NCBI GenBank assembly: GCA_015680905.1
Contig: CM027381.1
Span: forward strand, 17,461,501 to 17,525,500
Reading direction: 5' to 3'
Length of the DNA: 64,000 nucleotides
DNA from: Coptis chinensis
Lineage: Eukaryota; Streptophyta; Magnoliopsida; Ranunculales; Ranunculaceae
The position numbers and the translations under genes were made by a program. This document shows, in pieces, positions 1 to 9,730 of this stretch. Within the stretch, counting starts at the first letter, position 1; each line of letters opens with the position of its first letter. Below the pieces are notes generated by a model. It was not told the DNA's origin. It made no database searches and saw nothing but the letters and a program-made list of their open reading frames with translations.

Positions 1-309
1 CTGACCTTTGATGTTTGGTGTACTTTCTTTCATTTTCATATATTGGTAAGTGCACCATGAAGGTAACCGGACCCTCCCTTTGGAGTGTGTGGTTGTAAGT
101 ATCGTATCCTAAGTCCACGTTTAGCGTAATTTGCACTTTCCACTCTTGCATGTTTTCTCGGTTTTTTAGTCATGTTTCTCTATTGAGTGATTTATGTCTT
201 TATTATTTTATTGTTTTCCTTTATATTAAACCTTATTCATAAAAAAAAAAAATAAAAATTAAAACCCTATAAATAGTAATCTAGCAAGTCTCGAGAATCT
301 GACTTTAAA
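1..309. other. Unassigned AT-rich flank
   Basis: No coding region or clear repeat terminus was recognised here. The stretch is AT-rich with an A-rich run near 241-265. It ends where the CACTA terminus begins at 310; its last three bases are AAA, the possible target-site duplication of that element. Confidence 0.5.
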
Positions 310-334
310 CACTACTACATAAATGCACATTAGC

Positions 335-560
335 CACGGTTGGTAAACTGGTTTATACCACTGTTTCGCTCATAACAGTAGCTTATAGCTATTTACCACG
401 GTACAAAACAATTTTTTAGTTTGGGAACAAGCAAATACCACTATTTTTGTAAAACAGTGGTATATATTTCAACATATACCACCAGGCTATCAAATATAGC
501 CTAATTTATTTTGTGGTATTCGTATACCCCACTATTCCTTGAAAACGGTGGTTTATATTT
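335..560. repeat. Left subterminal repeat array of CACTA 1
   Basis: Repeated short motifs ACCACGGT, ACCACTGT and their reverse complements (ACAGTGGT, ACGGTGGT) occur every 20-40 bases. The same motif family recurs at 4395-4625. The array probably held binding sites for the element-encoded DNA-binding protein (inference from the CACTA family). Confidence 0.7.
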
Positions 561-2489
561 TGGACAAAATTACACCCACCATGGATAAAGCCCGTTCTCA
601 AAAAATGAAAATAAAAGAACCCAGGAAAAGGGAAAACTATAAGTCTGTAGAAAAACCCCACTTCTCCTTCTCCACCTCCCCAATTTATAACGATGGTGTC
701 ACTGCATTCGTTTTTACTTCAAAATCAAAGCATCGACATCTTCATTTTGAGATATGTTTGGTCACCGCTTGCTTTGCATCATTTGATTTCTGTGAAGGTA
801 AAATAATTCTTGTTCCTTCAAATGATTTTGTTCAAGGTTAATTTTCGCTTAGTTATCATGAATGGTGAAACTGACTTCTAGGTTTGTTTAATTTCTGAAT
901 TGAAGAAAGGCGAGAACTTGTTAGGTTTAAGGAGTTGATTAAGATTTTTTTGTTTTTCTGTTGATTGGTTGGCTTTGGTTTTGCAGTGAAGAATTAGTAT
1001 ATAGTTTTGAGATTATTTGGAACTTGGAATATATGTAAATATTCAACGCATTCAAAGAGAAATTTCACTGTAAGTGCATCTCATTACTTCGATTAAGATT
1101 TGCTTCTCTGGCTCTTATTTGTTTCTAATGCCCACCGTCCATTTGATCAAAATTCATATTAGTTGTAGTTATTTTGCTTAGATTGTGTTTCGACACTAAT
1201 ACTTACAAAGAGGAGACAAGAAATCATTTACAGTGCGATTCACTGACTTAGAGGTTTTATTTTTCAGGTTTGTGTTTCAATGATTTGGAGTTTTGCAGAG
1301 CAAGTGAAATGTTCAAGCAAATTGTTCTTTTACTTTCTGCGGAGGTGATCTCATCTCGTTCTTTATAAACCCCTATGTAGCTAGAGTAGAATAATGGAAT
1401 TTTATCATTGTTTTTTTTTTTTCTATGATATATTACAACTCATTGAATTGGCATAGACATAAAATCATTGCATGTTATAGATCTTGCATGTATGAGTCAT
1501 TTTCATATAATAACAATGCTTGTACCTATGTGTATTACTCTAGACTAGTTCTAATTAAGGGTGGTTGCCTTATTATTGGGTGGACTTAAGTTTGTTTAAT
1601 CATGCTAGAGGTGTGTCTTACAACATGGGGCGTCCAATAAAATAGTAAGGCTTTATTGTTCAGTTTTTAACATTACTAAGTATATGTGAATTGACAAAGT
1701 AGGGACTGGTCTTGGACAAAGATGCACTGATTTCCCATTCATCTTGGTGGTGAAATACAGTGATTTAGTGGACTGAGGTATAGTTATCTTTGTGATTGAG
1801 AATTGATTATCTAGTGAACTATTTTGTGCCAGCTTTTGGGCTGCATTCCTCCCAAGAATGAACTTTCTTTTAGGCACCTTGTGGCAGCTACAAGGTTATC
1901 TACTGGGATCATTTTCTTGCACTTTCTAATTGGCATATGTTTTTCTAGTTTCTTAACTTCAATTATTAGTTTCTAATTGTTAGGTGGCAGATTTGAGATC
2001 AATCAACAAACTGGGATTTACCAGTTAACCAACCTGTGTTGCTGAAAAATTATTAGTAGGTATGTTTTCTTGATATTCAAATTTGATTTTCTTGTGATGT
2101 ATGATTGATTTTTAACTATAATGGTGTTCATTTGAATGATATGATAGTACCTACCAATTATATAACCATTTCTTTGAAGACAATAAGAAAGTCATCATTA
2201 ACATAAAACAGGCTTTACATGTCCCGCCTCTCTTAGACAAACTTGATATGAAGGAGATATATCATGTCTTTAGTACTTGAAACACAAACTAATTAGCAAT
2301 AGAAATTGCAGTAATTACCATAAATCTAAGAAACTAGGTAAGGTATGATATAAAGGATCAACATTTCACTAAGAATTGTAATGGGCGCTGACACAAATTT
2401 CATGCTTTGACCTGCTTCAAACAACAATCCATTTTCCAACACACATCCAAAAGATGCATCAGGTCTTCCACGTCCCACTGCGTGTGGCA

Positions 2490-2915
2490 TCATGTTCCCA
2501 ACCTGTAATTACTATCTGCCTTAAAGTGAGCATCCATATATAGAGCTGCATTTTGGGCATAAAATCCATCCATCACTATAAAGTACATATCCTCTGACGG
2601 TTTCCAATGTTGTTTCCTTTGCGTTTATGAACCAGTTATTTATCTGTTTCTAATCCAAACCAATTGATTCTGCTGAAGCAACCTTCTGTGTCTCTGATGG
2701 ATATGGTCATTTATAGTGTAGTTCCCACCAATTGAGTATCTTTTGCCTGGCTTCCTTTGGCAATTTGCCTTTTTTTTCTTTCTTTGAAAGTTCTTGCTTG
2801 AGGCTGCCTAGGTAACCACTATATTTTTTATTTTTTTTCAACAGGTGATTCTTTAGTTTTATGTCATTGGTGCAACACCAAGAGCTGCAGGGTATAAGAA
2901 ACTCCCTCTTGAAGG
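2490..2915 (-). pseudogene. Class I KNOX homeobox fragment (ELK domain, homeodomain, C-terminus)
   Basis: Read on the minus strand, the segment encodes an ELK-domain match ([16 protein letters not shown], then [19 protein letters not shown]), the homeodomain pieces PYPSETQKVASAES and KQINNWFIN, then WKPSEDMYFIVMDG and a C-terminal tail with QNAALYMD and NYRLG followed by a stop at 2490-2492. This order is that of STM/KNAT1-type class I KNOX transcription factors, which bind DNA in the nucleus and maintain meristems. It is broken: the homeodomain Trp after ELHYK is TGA, a Gln codon in GLDQKQ is TAG, and a frameshift lies in the QRKRH region. An extra A-rich insert sits between KNHLLKK and KYSGY. 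The N-terminal KNOX1/KNOX2 domains are absent. Coding sequence runs from ELK to the C-terminus with no intron, although KNOX genes normally have one inside the homeobox, so this may derive from spliced RNA. It lies inside CACTA 1, most likely as a captured fragment. Confidence 0.85.
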
Positions 2916-2944
2916 TGTGTTCGTGATTACTCATTTGAGAATAA

Positions 2945-2972
2945 TCTTCCATGATTTTTTTTTTTTTTTTTT
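2945..2972. repeat. Poly-T run
   Basis: A homopolymer T run of about 20 bases lies just beyond the upstream end of the minus-strand KNOX fragment. In that orientation it is a poly-A lying 5' of the fragment, so it is not the 3' poly-A tail expected of a simple processed copy. Confidence 0.6.
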
Positions 2973-3224
2973 TGTATAAGTTTTAGGGTTAAGGCAGACT
3001 AGCTTTGATGAGGATGTTATTCAATTTGTTATTGTTATTTATTTTTTGTTGAAGATATATATTATTCAATGGGGTATGTAACCAAGATGCGGGAAGTGTT
3101 CATGTAAACTAGTTTGCATATATAAGACAAAATCATATTGGATTTCCAAGAACATTCAATTGGGTTTCTCATCTAAGTCTCTCCAACTTGTTGCTTGTGG
3201 ACAAATTAAACAAGTTAGAACATG

Positions 3225-3340
3225 GCAGGGGTTGTTTGATTAAGCATTTCCTCCCTAGGGGTTGTTTAATATATTTGACATTGATATGCTCATGTAGTTA
3301 GTGGCTATTTAATATATCCGACATTGATATGCTCATGTAG
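3225..3340. repeat. Two-copy direct repeat, period about 57
   Basis: The phrase GACATTGATATGCTCATGTA occurs twice (near 3278 and 3321) inside longer similar units (GGTTGTTTAATATATTTGACA and CTATTTAATATATCCGACA). This is a small local tandem duplication within CACTA 1. Confidence 0.7.
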
Positions 3341-3574
3341 TTTCGTTAATGAGACTAAGACTTAGTGAATCTAATGATTGGGGTTTGAAATGGTTAAAGT
3401 TTCATTTCATTTAGTTGAAGTGTGATTTCATGAGTTGAAGTACTGTTACTTTTGCTTACAACTTATGGACTTGTTCCATGAGTTAAAGTGCAATTTATTG
3501 TATATTTTTGACCCCTTGTTTTCATGTTGGCTATGGCCAGATTTTCTCATTGGATATAATCAAGAAGTGCAACA

Positions 3575-3705
3575 AGAGTTTTGGTTGCTTAGGCTTCGTT
3601 TTCTAGGAAAGGGAGACAAGAATTGTGTTTGCTTAGGCTTATTTTATTTGGAAAAGTGAAGCAAGGATTGTGGTTGCTAAGGCTTATTTTGCAAGGAGGA
3701 GCCTT
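3575..3705. repeat. Three-copy imperfect tandem repeat, period about 47
   Basis: Units contain GGTTGCTTAGGCTTCGTTTT, TTTGCTTAGGCTTATTTTAT and GGTTGCTAAGGCTTATTTTG, each followed by an A/G-rich stretch. No function is suggested; it is noncoding filler inside CACTA 1. Confidence 0.65.
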
Positions 3706-4640
3706 CAAACTAGTTACCATCTTCTTTTGACTAAGATATGTCTTCATCTCAGGGGCATTATATCAAAATGGTGTTGAATGCTTATAAGGAGGTTATATAT
3801 ATATATTTTACTTATATTAAGTTATAATTACCTCTTGATCATTGATCGTGCAGATGAAAAACTTAACACTCAAAGATACCTAGACACAAGATGAACTTGA
3901 TGTTGCTTGACTTGAAATTATGAAGTTCATCCAACACAATGGAATGTTCGAGCCGGCTGTGGTGTTTCCAATTATTGTGTGGCGATTGATCTCACCATTT
4001 GCATATATATTGGTGTTGTCAAACTCTTTTGATGTATAGGTAGAACAAGTATATTACTCTTTTGATATAGTGGAAGGAACAAGTTGCTCACTATTTTGAT
4101 GTTTTAGATGGAACAAGTAGATATGGATAGTCTTTTCTTTATTTACTCGAAAATGCTATCAAATTCTTTTAGCAATTCATTGTCTCATGTTGGATAAATT
4201 TGTTTCTTTTATTTGTTGCACTATATATGTTTTATATTAAGCAATGCATTTTTAAATTCGGTGTGGATATGGTGAAAATGGAGAGGTTGTAGTTTGCAAG
4301 TCATTTTACCGGTTGAATATGATGAAAATCAACTGATCAGGGTGTATTTCTTTTAAAAAAAGGATCTATAGACCAAGGTTTAATTTTGCAAGAATAGTGG
4401 TATAATGATACTATATAAGCCACGGATTGCATCAAAAATAGCGAATCATACCGACTATTAACCACGGTTTTCCAAAATATAGTACCATGGTTTGTTATGA
4501 AACCGTGGTAAATAAGGGGTACTTAATACCACGGTTTTGCTAGAAGTATTTGCCACCCCAGCTAATACCACGGTTTAGAAACAGTGGTTAAAGGGCTTTT
4601 ACCACTGTATATAACAGTGGTTAATGAGCTTTTTTGTATA

Positions 4641-5039
4641 AAAGACCCACGTTTTTAAACAAATTTTCTAAACCCTATTTTCAAAAATTTGTTTGGGGGT
4701 GGGGTGTTTGGTCTTTCCTATTATTGATCGCTCAACTTCCTATTCTTGTTGGTTATGCAGTTTAGTCATACTTTGATTTGGGTTGACACTATCTATGAAT
4801 TTATATTTCTTTTGATCATATAACTTATGTCATTCACACATTTCGAGGCATTTTTTATCTTCTTATATGTCAACCACAGTTAGATTTGAGTTTTTTTTAT
4901 ATATCATTGGATTATACTTTCTCTGCTGATCGTTTTCATAGTTCATTTGCAAAAATCAGACCATTAACGAATCAGAAATTTTAGTTTTAAGTTTTACGAG
5001 GCATAGGACAGGATAGGTATTACAAATTTGTTTTGGGCT
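4641..5039. other. Intergenic, no gene recognised
   Basis: AT-rich sequence between CACTA 1 and the next repeat unit. It includes TTTGTTTGGGGGTGGGGTG near 4688, similar to the TTTGGGGGTGGCAT phrase that follows both neighbouring repeat-encoded protein copies (6625, 13290). It may be the tail of a further, mostly lost copy of that repeat (inference). Confidence 0.4.
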
Positions 5040-6820
5040 TGGGCCCAAACGATTTTAAACCCTACGCGGTCATGTGCCACGCACGTGACTCCATTTTAAA
5101 AACCCCCACACAATTTTCTTCTTTTCTTCCTCGCCTCCATTCCTGACCAAAGAAAAACCTTGAGCACGCGCCCCTTGGGCCAGACAAACTTGAGCGTGCC
5201 TGCGCCTTAACCTCCACACAACCTCAATTCAAATTTCAATCAAGTGATTCATTCACTATCCCCCACCTTACATTCACCCCAATTTTCAAATCCAAAAGTT
5301 AATCGCTCCTCAAACCCTAAAGATTCTTCCGGAACAAGTTTTTACTTCTCAACAATTTTCACCCTTTTTTGGCACCGAAATGTGTATTAGGGAGTGGGAA
5401 GGGTTGTGGTATTCGATGGATGATTTTTGTCACACTGATTTGGTGTTTGATTTTTATAAGAAGAGGGAGACTGATGGTCGTAAGATTTTTGTAAAGGTGA
5501 ATGGTAGTCGAAGGAATTGACTACAACAATGTTGTTTGAGATTACTGACATTGAGCAAAGAGACATCGTAGTCACAATGCAGGAATCTCAGTTTGGTGGA
5601 ATCGGTCCTATGATGACAGAGACTGTATTGGAAGGACTGTACAACCCTGGTTCGCATTGTGTTTGTCAGACGTCTCTGAGAAGGAACCAGCTGGCTGTGG
5701 CTCAGTGGGTTGGCAGGAATGTTATTGCCACCACGAAGATATGTGACATCAATTTGAGTTGTCTGCACATTCCCTGAACCCTTCAAGAAAAGAGGATTGG
5801 GTTTTGCATCCTTGACTTTTTGTTAAATGAGATTAGAGTAGTTGGTAAATTAACCGCAGCCTTCCCCACATTGATTATGAAGGCTATGTTATACTGGGGA
5901 TGTGTTCCGAAGACTAGTAGGGTTAAGTTGAAGTTGCATGAAAATGCACGAATTTATCGGGAATGTATTCAGAAGGATTGGCATTTGCCTGAAGTTTTGG
6001 GTGCTGAAATGGTATCGGATGAGGAAGATGAGGAAGACACAACATGTTTTGATGCAGACGCTTTGGAAAGGGCTACTACGGATATAGGCCGCGCCTCATT
6101 ACTTCATCATGGCCTGCGAACTCTCCATAATGAGTATGAGACGATTCGTACAGGCCAACGTTCTCTGTGTGACCTTTGTGAGGCTATTCAGACTAGGCAA
6201 GGTACTATTATCCATAGCCAAGCAAACTTCCAGGTTAATGTGGAGACTTTCGTCCAGAGTAATAATGCGCGTTGGGAAGCCATGGATGTTTTTATGGAGC
6301 AACAGTGCACGTTTCAAGTAGAAGTTCTATGACACCTGCCACCTCATGATAGTTCTTCTTCTGCTAACTCTGGAAGGCATGAGCGTCGTCGACGCAGGAC
6401 GGATGACTCTGGCCCTTCCTCAATTCGTGGCTAGTTTTTTTTTGTTTTTTAGTTGTATTGTTGTTTTTAAGAATAGTTTCATGTTTAGTATTTTTTTTTA
6501 TTCTCAGTTGTAGTTAAGTAGTTAATATCGAATTCTATGTTTGATTATTATTTAAGTTTAAAGTTGGTTTAATTTTCGGCGTATGCTATGTTTTTTTTAT
6601 GGATCCTACCCTTCCGACTTGTTTGGGGGTGGCATTATATGTTTAGCAATGTTGTTATCATATCCACATTTTCCATTCGAAACCATTATTGCCATGCTTG
6701 ATAACTATCGTTTGTATGCGCATAATGCCGATAGAGTGTCGCTAGAATTAGCTACCCTTAGTTTGTGCAACCTTAAGGATTAGAAACTGGATGATTGCTA
6801 TTTTTAATTCCAGCTGAAAA
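5040..6820 (+). mobile_element. Uncharacterised plant repeat, copy A, with a degenerate protein-coding region
   Basis: A GC-rich leader (5160-5215, units GAGCACGCGCCCC and GAGCGTGCCTGCGCC) precedes a largely open region at about 5380-6430. The encoded protein has TAAFPTLIMKAMLYWGCVP, then an acidic patch (VSDEEDEEDTTCFDADALE), a helical Gln/Asn-rich tract and a basic tail (RRRRRTDDSG). The reading is interrupted. I cannot name the family with certainty. The layout resembles the plant 'putative transposon protein' repeats that lie inside large retroelements. The TTTGGGGGTGGCAT phrase after the coding part (near 6625) is also found after copy B. No reverse transcriptase or transposase was seen. 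Confidence 0.4.
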
Positions 6821-6879
6821 GCTATCGGTTTGATTTTGGACTCTGCATCTAGTCTATTTCTATTTTGGATTTAGAAATT

Positions 6880-8070
6880 TTTCTTTTTCCGTCATCTTGC
6901 CTTAACAATTTGGGCAACTTGGGGAACTTAGATTAAGAAACTTGGGTTATATAAATACATGGTTTGCTCTGGACTTCACACTGCACCTCTCAATTTCACC
7001 TCTCACTTCATACCATAGACAGTACTCGGAGCGCCCACGCCCTCTCTTTTGCTTTATAATAGAGCGTGTCTGCGCCCAAAGTCCTGGATCACAGAAGTCA
7101 GAATTGAGCACGCACGCCCACTTCCATAGGACATTCTGAGTGCGTCCGTGCCTTGACCTCAACATACCTATAGTTTTTTTTTCCTGGGGTTTTCTGCACT
7201 CATTTCTAGGAGTTCGGTAGTGTATTTGTTTGCTATGAAATCTCCTCAAATCATACCGGAGCAGTCCTTTGAAGAATTGCTCGAGAGTGACACCTATGGA
7301 TACTGGTTCCACGACAGGATTGTGAAGTCAAGATGGCAAACTCTATTGGTAAGTGCCGATGACTCTTATTCTCCTAAACTTACTGCTTATTTCTATGAAA
7401 ATTATAAGTTATTTTATCGACCAGATGGGGAACAAGTGTTCTCTATCACCATTGATGATATAACAATGGATTTCAACAAGTTTTTGGTAGCATTTGCTAT
7501 TGGAATGGCTATGCCTACTCACCAAAACTCATGAGGCTATATGTCTGATAATATATACCTCTACAACTATAGGTATTTCCAAGAGACTTATGGGGTGGGA
7601 TTTTTCGTGTAGAGGACCAAAGGCAACTTAATGTAGCCCTTGGTAGCATGTCCCTTAACGTAAGCACTATCATGTTCTTTATCATGCTGAATATCTTAGG
7701 AGAATGGCGGTTTTCTCCTGCGACTAAACGCCGCTGGTGACGTCTTCCTTGCTTTAGCTGAGGAACATATGCTATATGACATTCCCCAGACCTTAGTGTC
7801 CAGTTTAGCACAAGCCCATAGTATGAAGCATAAGTACCTTCTTATGCCTGTCTTGGTTTTCCGCATCATGGTATGTTTCTTTCCTGATTTCTATACCCGC
7901 TATACGAATTGGGTTGGGGTTGACATTATGCGACCCACCAATTCCATTATACGCTCTTTTCGTGCTATGAATTGGTCGGGGTGGAGGCTACAACCTCATT
8001 GGGTTGCTCCTTACACCCCATCGGACAAGTAATGCTTTTAACAAAGTTAGCGGGTTAATGATAAATGGCG
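6880..8070 (+). mobile_element. Uncharacterised plant repeat, copy B (split by CACTA 2, continues 12970-13310)
   Basis: The leader (7029-7160) carries four GC-rich units such as GAGCGCCCACGCCC and GAGTGCGTCCGTGCC, then CTTGACCTCAACATACC, matching the CTTAACCTCCACACAACC that follows the leader of copy A. The coding part (about 7212-8032) includes SYSPKLTAYFYENYKLFYR, ITIDDITMDFNKFLVAFAIG and a later ALAEEHMLYDIPQTLVSS segment. It is degenerate and of unknown function. The unit continues after the CACTA 2 insertion (12970-13310), where GAGGACAAAGCATG and TTTGGGGGTGGCAT appear. The insertion of CACTA 2 is therefore younger than this repeat. Confidence 0.4.
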
Positions 8071-8089
8071 CACTACAACAAATATGACA

Positions 8090-8460
8090 TATGACATCGC
8101 TAACTTTACATCACTTTCAGTGAAGTGATATCATAAGAAAACTATGACATCACTTTTCTCAGCATGTGATGTAATAATTATCACAATTTTTTTTTAACAT
8201 CACTTATTTTAGAAGCTGATGTAGTAGAGTTGTACAACATCATTTTAATTAGTGATGTCGTGATAGTGATGTAGTAACACTTTTTTACATCACTCGCTGT
8301 GTCACTTATAAAGTGATATAATATCTATGTATTCAACATCACTCTCTAAATGTGTTGTCACTCACCGTGTCACTTATAAAGTGATGTAATATCTATGTAT
8401 TCAACATCACTTTAAAAGTGACTTTGCCAAGTTTTCAAAATCACTTATAATGTGACTTCT
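8090..8460. repeat. Left subterminal repeat array of CACTA 2
   Basis: Copies of ACATCACTTT, AAGTGATGTA and related forms alternate in direct and inverted orientation, including a duplicated block (CACTTATAAAGTGAT followed by AATATCTATGTATTCAACAT, near 8300 and 8370). The same motif family recurs at 12600-12960. Confidence 0.75.
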
Positions 8461-8794
8461 AAAAGTCTTATTATTAATATACATCTTAATTAAGTTAATT
8501 AGTTAGAAAAAGACCATCTAAAAAATTAGGTTAAATAGAAATGAAATATGGTGCGCAGTGGTTTGTAGACTAGCCGCCCTTAAATGAAAAATAAAAAATA
8601 AAAAACCGCGACCAATACCCAAATGGCTTAAACCCCATAAGCAAGGTTCGACCCATATATTTATAAGACGTAATACATATGAAAATTAAGAATGGAACTC
8701 GCTCTCACTTCTAAATTTTGGGGATTTTAGGGATAATCTTCAGTGTTTTATTTTCCAAAACCCTAACAGTCTTTCATTGAACTAAAATCAGAGA

Positions 8795-9046
8795 TTGATC
8801 ATCACGACAACCAGAAGGGCACTCTTCCTGCTAAAGATATATCTAAACCGGAGAAGCCTCTCATACAAGTTCCATATTTTGTTTCCATAGTTATTGTATT
8901 ACTTGGATGTGTTCTAGCATTTTCGCTGATTGCTTTTGCAAAAGGGAGTCCTTTAGCAATCTTAGAAGCAAATGCAAAGTCAGGTTTCACTACCGCATTC
9001 ACATTGATTTTTGTTTCTGAAATCGGAGACAAGACATTTTTTCATT
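8795..9046 (+). pseudogene. Captured GDT1-like / PAM71-family (UPF0016) fragment
   Basis: The plus strand encodes EKPLIQVPYFVSIVIVLLGC, a hydrophobic segment, then AFAKGSPLAILEANAKSGFT and TAFTLIFVSEIGDKTFF. The last phrase holds the hallmark E-x-G-D-(K/R)-T motif of the UPF0016/GDT1 family, which includes the chloroplast manganese/calcium transporters PAM71 and CMT1. Only the region around the first motif and its upstream membrane segment is present; homology ends abruptly at about 9046, after KTFF. The piece has no start codon of its own and directly abuts the receptor-kinase fragment downstream in the same orientation. It is a transduplicated fragment inside CACTA 2. Which GDT1-like paralogue it came from cannot be settled by eye. 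Confidence 0.8.
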
Positions 9047-9084
9047 TTTCATCCCGTAAATAAGTAGAGACGTAAAAAAAGAAG

Positions 9085-9495
9085 ATTCATTAGCTTCAAA
9101 AGAATGCAGTAATCTGGATGATAGTTGCTCAAGCACGGATAGTGAAGATCTAAGTCCACCTTCAACTGGTCTAAGTTTTCAACCATGGATGGCCGAAATT
9201 CTTAGTTCAAGCCACTCATCGTTAAAAAGTTCTGATGAAAGCTCACAAAGGCTCAAGAACATTCATTCTTCCACAGCCAAAGTTTTGGTGGAGAAATTCT
9301 CAAAACTTGACCGTGAAGGACTTGGAAGACTCAACTATAGGCAGGATGTTGAGTTTGGTGGTAATGTCGAGAAGCGTGTCATTATCCGGAAGCGCACCTC
9401 TGGACCGCCCCATTGTATTCAATATGTTAGCACAAGACTCCTGTATTTGGGAAACCTCCAAGGTGGTTTAGTTATGCTGAGCTTGAACTTGCTAC
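9085..9495 (+). pseudogene. Captured receptor-like kinase fragment, juxtamembrane part
   Basis: The translation gives GLSFQPWMAEILSSSHSSL, SSQRLKNIHSSTAKVLVEKF, SKLDREGLGRLNYRQDVEF and, after frame changes, a Cys-to-stop version of CQHKTPVFGKPPRWFSY, then AELELAT. This is the conserved region before the kinase domain in the plant group annotated 'inactive protein kinase SELMODRAFT_444075-like' (PERK-like receptor-like cytoplasmic kinases). The reading needs three frames (shifts near 9365-9375 and 9425-9440) and the Cys of the CQHK motif is TAG. The match stops exactly at AELELAT (9495), where a CACTA-like terminus begins at 9496, so the gene piece was interrupted by a further transposon end. 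The kinase C-lobe of the same gene lies at 11665-12000. Confidence 0.85.
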
Positions 9496-9730
9496 CACTA
9501 CACCATAATAGAATATTTGTAACACACACCTGTTTGGCTTTGTAACACTTTTTTGCCGTTGGTAAGCCGCCTACGCTTTATAACCATTAAGAATGCCGCT
9601 AAGTGTTACATTAATTCAAAAGAATTTCTAAAATTATTTTGAAACACTTTATAATTGGACCAAACCGTGTGAAAAAGGTTGCAAATTTAAAAAACCAAAA
9701 ACACTTCGAAATTTCGTGAGAGGGAAAAGA
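9496..9730 (+). mobile_element. Left end of another CACTA-like element, nested in the kinase fragment
   Basis: Sequence from 9496 starts CACTACACCATAATAGAATA and is followed by repeated GTAACACTT/AAGTGTTACA motifs (9520-9660), a typical CACTA terminal and subterminal organisation that differs from the host CACTA 2. It interrupts the kinase reading frame right after AELELAT. No matching right end (TATTATGGTGTAGTG) was found before the kinase resumes at 11665, so the element is partial or its right end is deleted. Confidence 0.6.

Larger units (their letters stand above)
310..4640. mobile_element. Non-autonomous CACTA element 1 carrying a KNOX fragment
   Basis: The left end begins CACTACTACATAAATGCACA at 310. 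Both ends are packed with copies of a roughly 10-base motif in both orientations, CCACGGTTT/AAACCGTGG and CCACTGT/ACAGTGG (about eight copies in 335-560 and about ten in 4395-4625). Such subterminal repeats are typical of En/Spm (CACTA) elements, where they bind the TNP1-type protein. Read in reverse, the right end (near 4600-4640) aligns with the left inverted repeat internally (CTCATTAACCACTG against CACATTAGCCACGG), but the outermost CACTA bases are not present, so the right terminus is eroded. AAA flanks both inferred ends (307-309, 4641-4643). No transposase was recognised inside. Apart from the KNOX fragment and small tandem repeats the interior is AT-rich noncoding DNA. Confidence 0.72.

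Noticed and set aside
539-841. A 100-codon open stretch on the plus strand in CACTA 1
   Set aside because: It overlaps the subterminal repeat array, has biased low-complexity content and matches no family I recognise. Treated as chance.
8550-8670. A possible SINE head with GGTTCGACC (B-box-like) near 8646
   Set aside because: No convincing A box at the right distance and no tRNA-like folding, unlike the 42496-42553 sequence.
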